Of a stretch of DNA of 64,000 nt, positions 62,159 through 64,000 are shown one piece after another. Below the pieces are notes generated by a model. That model was not told the DNA's origin. It saw nothing but the letters and a program-made list of their open reading frames with translations, and made no database searches. This DNA comes from an uncultured Prevotellaceae bacterium (GTDB taxonomy: Bacteria; Bacteroidota; Bacteroidia; Bacteroidales; Bacteroidaceae): NCBI GenBank assembly GCA_902774815.1, contig CACYJV010000003.1, positions 141,815-205,814 on the forward strand, in the 5' to 3' direction. Numbering within the stretch: the first letter of the stretch is position 1; every line of letters starts with the position of its first letter. Position numbers and translations under genes: made by a program.

Positions 62159-62199
62159 TTACGGGGGTGTAATTAAAAGTCTTAATTACACCCCCGTAA
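62159..62199 (+). terminator. Perfect 18-bp hairpin after the histidine phosphatase gene
   Basis: TTACGGGGGTGTAATTAA (62159-62176) and its exact complement (62182-62199) enclose a 5-nt loop and are followed by AAA rather than T. It lies about 90 nt after the stop codon. It probably acts as a terminator or 3' stabiliser. Confidence 0.65.
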
Positions 62200-62212
62200 A
62201 AGGCTGTGTAGC

Positions 62213-62249
62213 AAATGCACAGTTTTTGCACACTGTTTTTCTTGCATTT
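62213..62249 (+). repeat. 37-bp direct repeat, copy 1 (copy 2 at 63398-63434)
   Basis: The 37-nt block, beginning AAATGCACAGTTTTTGCACA and ending CTTGCATTT, is identical at 62213-62249 and 63398-63434. It contains a TGCACAGT..TTGCACACTG internal repetition. The copies flank the lipoprotein gene, 1185 bp apart. Confidence 0.85.
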
Positions 62250-62264
62250 GCTAATGTTTTTTAG

Positions 62265-62272
62265 TATCTTTG
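62265..62272 (+). promoter_or_regulatory. -7 promoter box (TATCTTTG) for the lipoprotein gene
   Basis: Perfect TAnnTTTG, 47 nt before the ATG at 62320. It lies immediately downstream of the first 37-bp repeat, whose TTTG (62247-62250) is 14 nt away, shorter than usual. Confidence 0.5.
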
Positions 62273-62319
62273 CGGTGCTTTATTATAAACGCCATAAATT
62301 ACCCTAATGTTCCTGAACA

Positions 62320-63204
62320 ATGAAAAAAAGTATAATCATATTACTATTACTTTCCCTATGTGGAGGATGCAATTTCAGCTTGAGTGGCTCTGATAAAGAT
62401 TCAACATTTTTATGCGTGCCGATAGACTCCTGTCTTCGGAGCTATATCGAGAGTTATCCTCAAGACAGTATATTCCGTTTATGTTTTTTCCATCTTGACG
62501 ATACTGATTATGTACAGATATGCAGATGGGAAGAATATGGTTCGAATGATTCGGCTTATGTTGACTATTATTCGCATATAGGCAACAAGCTGATAATATG
62601 TTTCTCCCTTGACACGTGGAGCCGAGATAGTCTTATTTATAAGGAGAAAATGACAAAATTCGACGGTATCATAGATGGCATGGAACCCAGTCCTGTTGGC
62701 GGGGGATCTGATGATTATGATCATCATCCTGTCTATCTGAAAGTTATCAGCAAAGACAGCATACTGGTTTCCCAAGACATGCCGCGGAAGAAAAAGCGTG
62801 TCGGCGAAATTCTGGACAACGTTGTTAAGAACGCTGATATTAACGCAAAGTTGAATGACTACATGGAAAGATATGACGGCTTCCATTACTTTCTTCGTTT
62901 TGCCAATTACAAGAATGCAGACTATGTCACGATAGGCCGTTCCGACGTGTACGCCGAGAAGGATGTCGTAGGCCACTTTTTAAGGAATGGCAATATGGTA
63001 ATTATCTATAATAGCAGTGGAGAAGTGGACTTGAAGCCTTATATTAACCTTGATTCAGTTGTCCCTTATACTGGTCATTCCATAAATGCCCGAAAAGGAA
63101 AGCCTGAGTTTTATTTCAGGCCAGACATTGGTAAATATAAGATTGATTCAAAGGGGAAAGTGATGAAGGTTGATTCTTATTCACCCATTTATATTTTCAT
63201 TTAA
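62320..63204 (+). CDS. Lipoprotein of unknown function
   Basis: A 294-residue protein with a lipoprotein-type signal sequence (KKSIIILLLLSLCGGC, Cys17). The mature part alternates short beta-strands and acidic loops, with two similar halves: an YVQICRWEEYGSNDSAYVDYYSHIGNKLIICF segment and a DYVTIGRSDVYAEKDVVGHFLRNGNMVIIY segment, suggesting an internal duplication. No family recognised. The gene is clearly AT-richer than the housekeeping genes before it, lies between 37-bp direct repeats and next to an insertion sequence, all suggesting acquisition. Confidence 0.7.
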   Translation: MKKSIIILLLLSLCGGCNFSLSGSDKDSTFLCVPIDSCLRSYIESYPQDSIFRLCFFHLDDTDYVQICRWEEYGSNDSAYVDYYSHIGNKLIICFSLDTWSRDSLIYKEKMTKFDGIIDGMEPSPVGGGSDDYDHHPVYLKVISKDSILVSQDMPRKKKRVGEILDNVVKNADINAKLNDYMERYDGFHYFLRFANYKNADYVTIGRSDVYAEKDVVGHFLRNGNMVIIYNSSGEVDLKPYINLDSVVPYTGHSINARKGKPEFYFRPDIGKYKIDSKGKVMKVDSYSPIYIFI

Positions 63205-63227
63205 TTAATGATGGGAATGATATAGTA

Positions 63228-63273
63228 GTTCTTGCTCCGTTACTCTACGCAAGCGTCCCTACGGGCCGAGCGG
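63228..63273. repeat. Copy of the ~45-bp dispersed GTTCTTGCTCCG..CGAGCGG repeat
   Basis: It runs GTTCTTGCTCCG, then CTACGCAAGCGTCCC, ending ACGGGCCGAGCGG. It is closest to the copies at 14915-14960 and 30601-30648. It starts 23 nt after the lipoprotein stop. The adjoining 63275-63397 stretch is unremarkable apart from GGAGAGG-type purine runs. Confidence 0.7.
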
Positions 63274-63397
63274 ACCTAATCTTTTTTTGACGAGACCTCG
63301 GAGAGGCCGCTGGGATTGCCTTTAATATAGCTCAGCCCGCAGCCCTCTCCTCGAATGAGAAGGGAGTTGCGGGTAGCACTTTATCCCTCTATTCTGA

Positions 63398-63434
63398 AAA
63401 TGCACAGTTTTTGCACACTGTTTTTCTTGCATTT
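63398..63434 (+). repeat. 37-bp direct repeat, copy 2
   Basis: Exact second copy of 62213-62249. The sequences diverge directly outside the repeat on both sides. Confidence 0.85.
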
Positions 63435-63590
63435 CCTGATGGTGAGGTGTACTGATTTAGGTTGACAGTTTATATTCATAATTTCAGTTTTTGTTGACAA
63501 AAATATATACACTATATACACTACGGTCGTCGAATTCTCTGTAAATTTCTGGTAGTCAGTTTGTTGAAGGATAATAGCAACATGCACTGA

Positions 63591-63634
63591 GTATACACTG
63601 AGTATACACTAAGTGTACACTCAGCATACACTAA
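63591..63634. repeat. Four tandem 11-bp GTATACACTRA units
   Basis: GTATACACTGA, GTATACACTAA, GTGTACACTCA and GCATACACTAA follow one another without gaps. A partial unit precedes them, and related TATACACT motifs occur at about 63505-63525. They lie about 120 nt before the transposase start, possibly inside the end of the insertion sequence. Confidence 0.75.
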
Positions 63635-63751
63635 GCTAACGTGAGTTCGACGAAATATAACTGTCTGAAAATTTGGTGATTAGCGAAAATTGTTGTAACT
63701 TTATAGTGCAAATCAAAAGTTTCACAAACAATAATCAAGTTTTTTGATGCT

Positions 63752-64000
63752 ATGGTAGAAAAATATACCATAAAGGAGGCTAAAAAGCGCAATTATCACC
63801 GTGATTCGACGCTGTCGAAGGCGGAAGTGATGCTCATCATGATACTTTTCCACGACTCCGGCTACCGCTGCCTGAAGCACTTCTACTTGGAATCCGTCTG
63901 TAAGCACATGCGCAATCTGTTCCCTCGCGTTGTCTCATACAACCGGTTTGTGGAGCTGGAGCGCGATGTGGCCGTTCCGTTGGCGCTGTTCGTCAAGAAG
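63752..64000 (+). mobile_element. IS982-family transposase, 5' part, cut by window end
   Basis: An open frame from the ATG at 63752 to the last base encodes 83 residues (MVEKYTIKEAKKRNYHRDST, then LSKAEVMLIMILFHDSGYRC and VVSYNRFVELERDVAVPLALF). The pattern matches the N terminus of IS982-family transposases, which continue into a DDE catalytic domain outside the window. The left end of the element should lie between about 63440 and 63740, but I could not identify its terminal inverted repeat without the right end. Confidence 0.8.

Overview
The window comes from a Bacteroidota chromosome, most likely a Prevotella-like member of the Bacteroidales. The evidence is a SusC/SusD pair feeding a glycosidase, DUF4468 and DUF4271 proteins, C-terminal secretion or sorting tails, and repeated Bacteroidota-type promoters (TTTG, about 19 nt, TAnnTTTG) with almost no Shine-Dalgarno sequences. 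No rRNA, tRNA or CRISPR array was recognised. All calls come from reading the sequence; no database search was run.

Layout. 1-7 kb: end of a membrane protein gene, a DUF4468 protein, a secreted subtilase, a U32 peptidase-family protein carrying an in-frame palindromic insertion, a papain-fold lipoprotein and a HAD phosphatase. 7-13 kb: a conserved unknown with rpoN and a PAP2-like membrane protein, then purE, a short-form ispG and an aldo/keto reductase. 13-23 kb: a GtrA fusion protein, a phosphopantetheinyl transferase, a STAS protein, an outer-membrane porin, xerD, aroQ, rbfA, a LolC/E-type permease, a GH27 alpha-galactosidase and a frameshifted exonuclease.

23-29.8 kb is a visibly AT-richer accessory island. 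It starts with a RhuM-Fic gene inserted at the 3' end of the exonuclease gene; the last ~46 nt of that gene are repeated on the far side of the insertion. A WYL-type regulator, a HIRAN protein, a DUF5053 protein, a 75-residue unknown and two coupled DUF262 (GmrS/SspE-type) proteins follow, only the second DUF262 protein having an HNH-like C terminus. This looks like an anti-phage or type IV restriction module. An inverted repeat of TGTTCCA type lies before both the WYL gene and the HIRAN gene and may be the regulator's operator. This is the best candidate for a little-described system here.

30-37 kb: acyl-ACP thioesterase, cysS, comF, recX, prmC, a ComM-type ATPase and an O-methyltransferase, separated by repeat-filled spacers. 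37-50 kb, minus strand: a large secreted repeat/dockerin protein and a susC-susD-GH85 operon, probably for N-glycan foraging. 50-62 kb: metG, an M16 peptidase, metK, DUF4271, hemD, rnpA, yidD, tyrS and a phytase-like histidine phosphatase. 62-64 kb: a lipoprotein gene between 37-bp direct repeats, then the start of an IS982-family transposase cut by the window end.

Intergenic DNA is unusually structured: a ~45-bp dispersed repeat family (eight copies), two arrays of a 22-bp AAAGCTATGC-type unit, REP-like palindromes, a heptamer microsatellite against the rbfA start codon, and palindromes built around promoter -7 boxes, most strikingly at metK.
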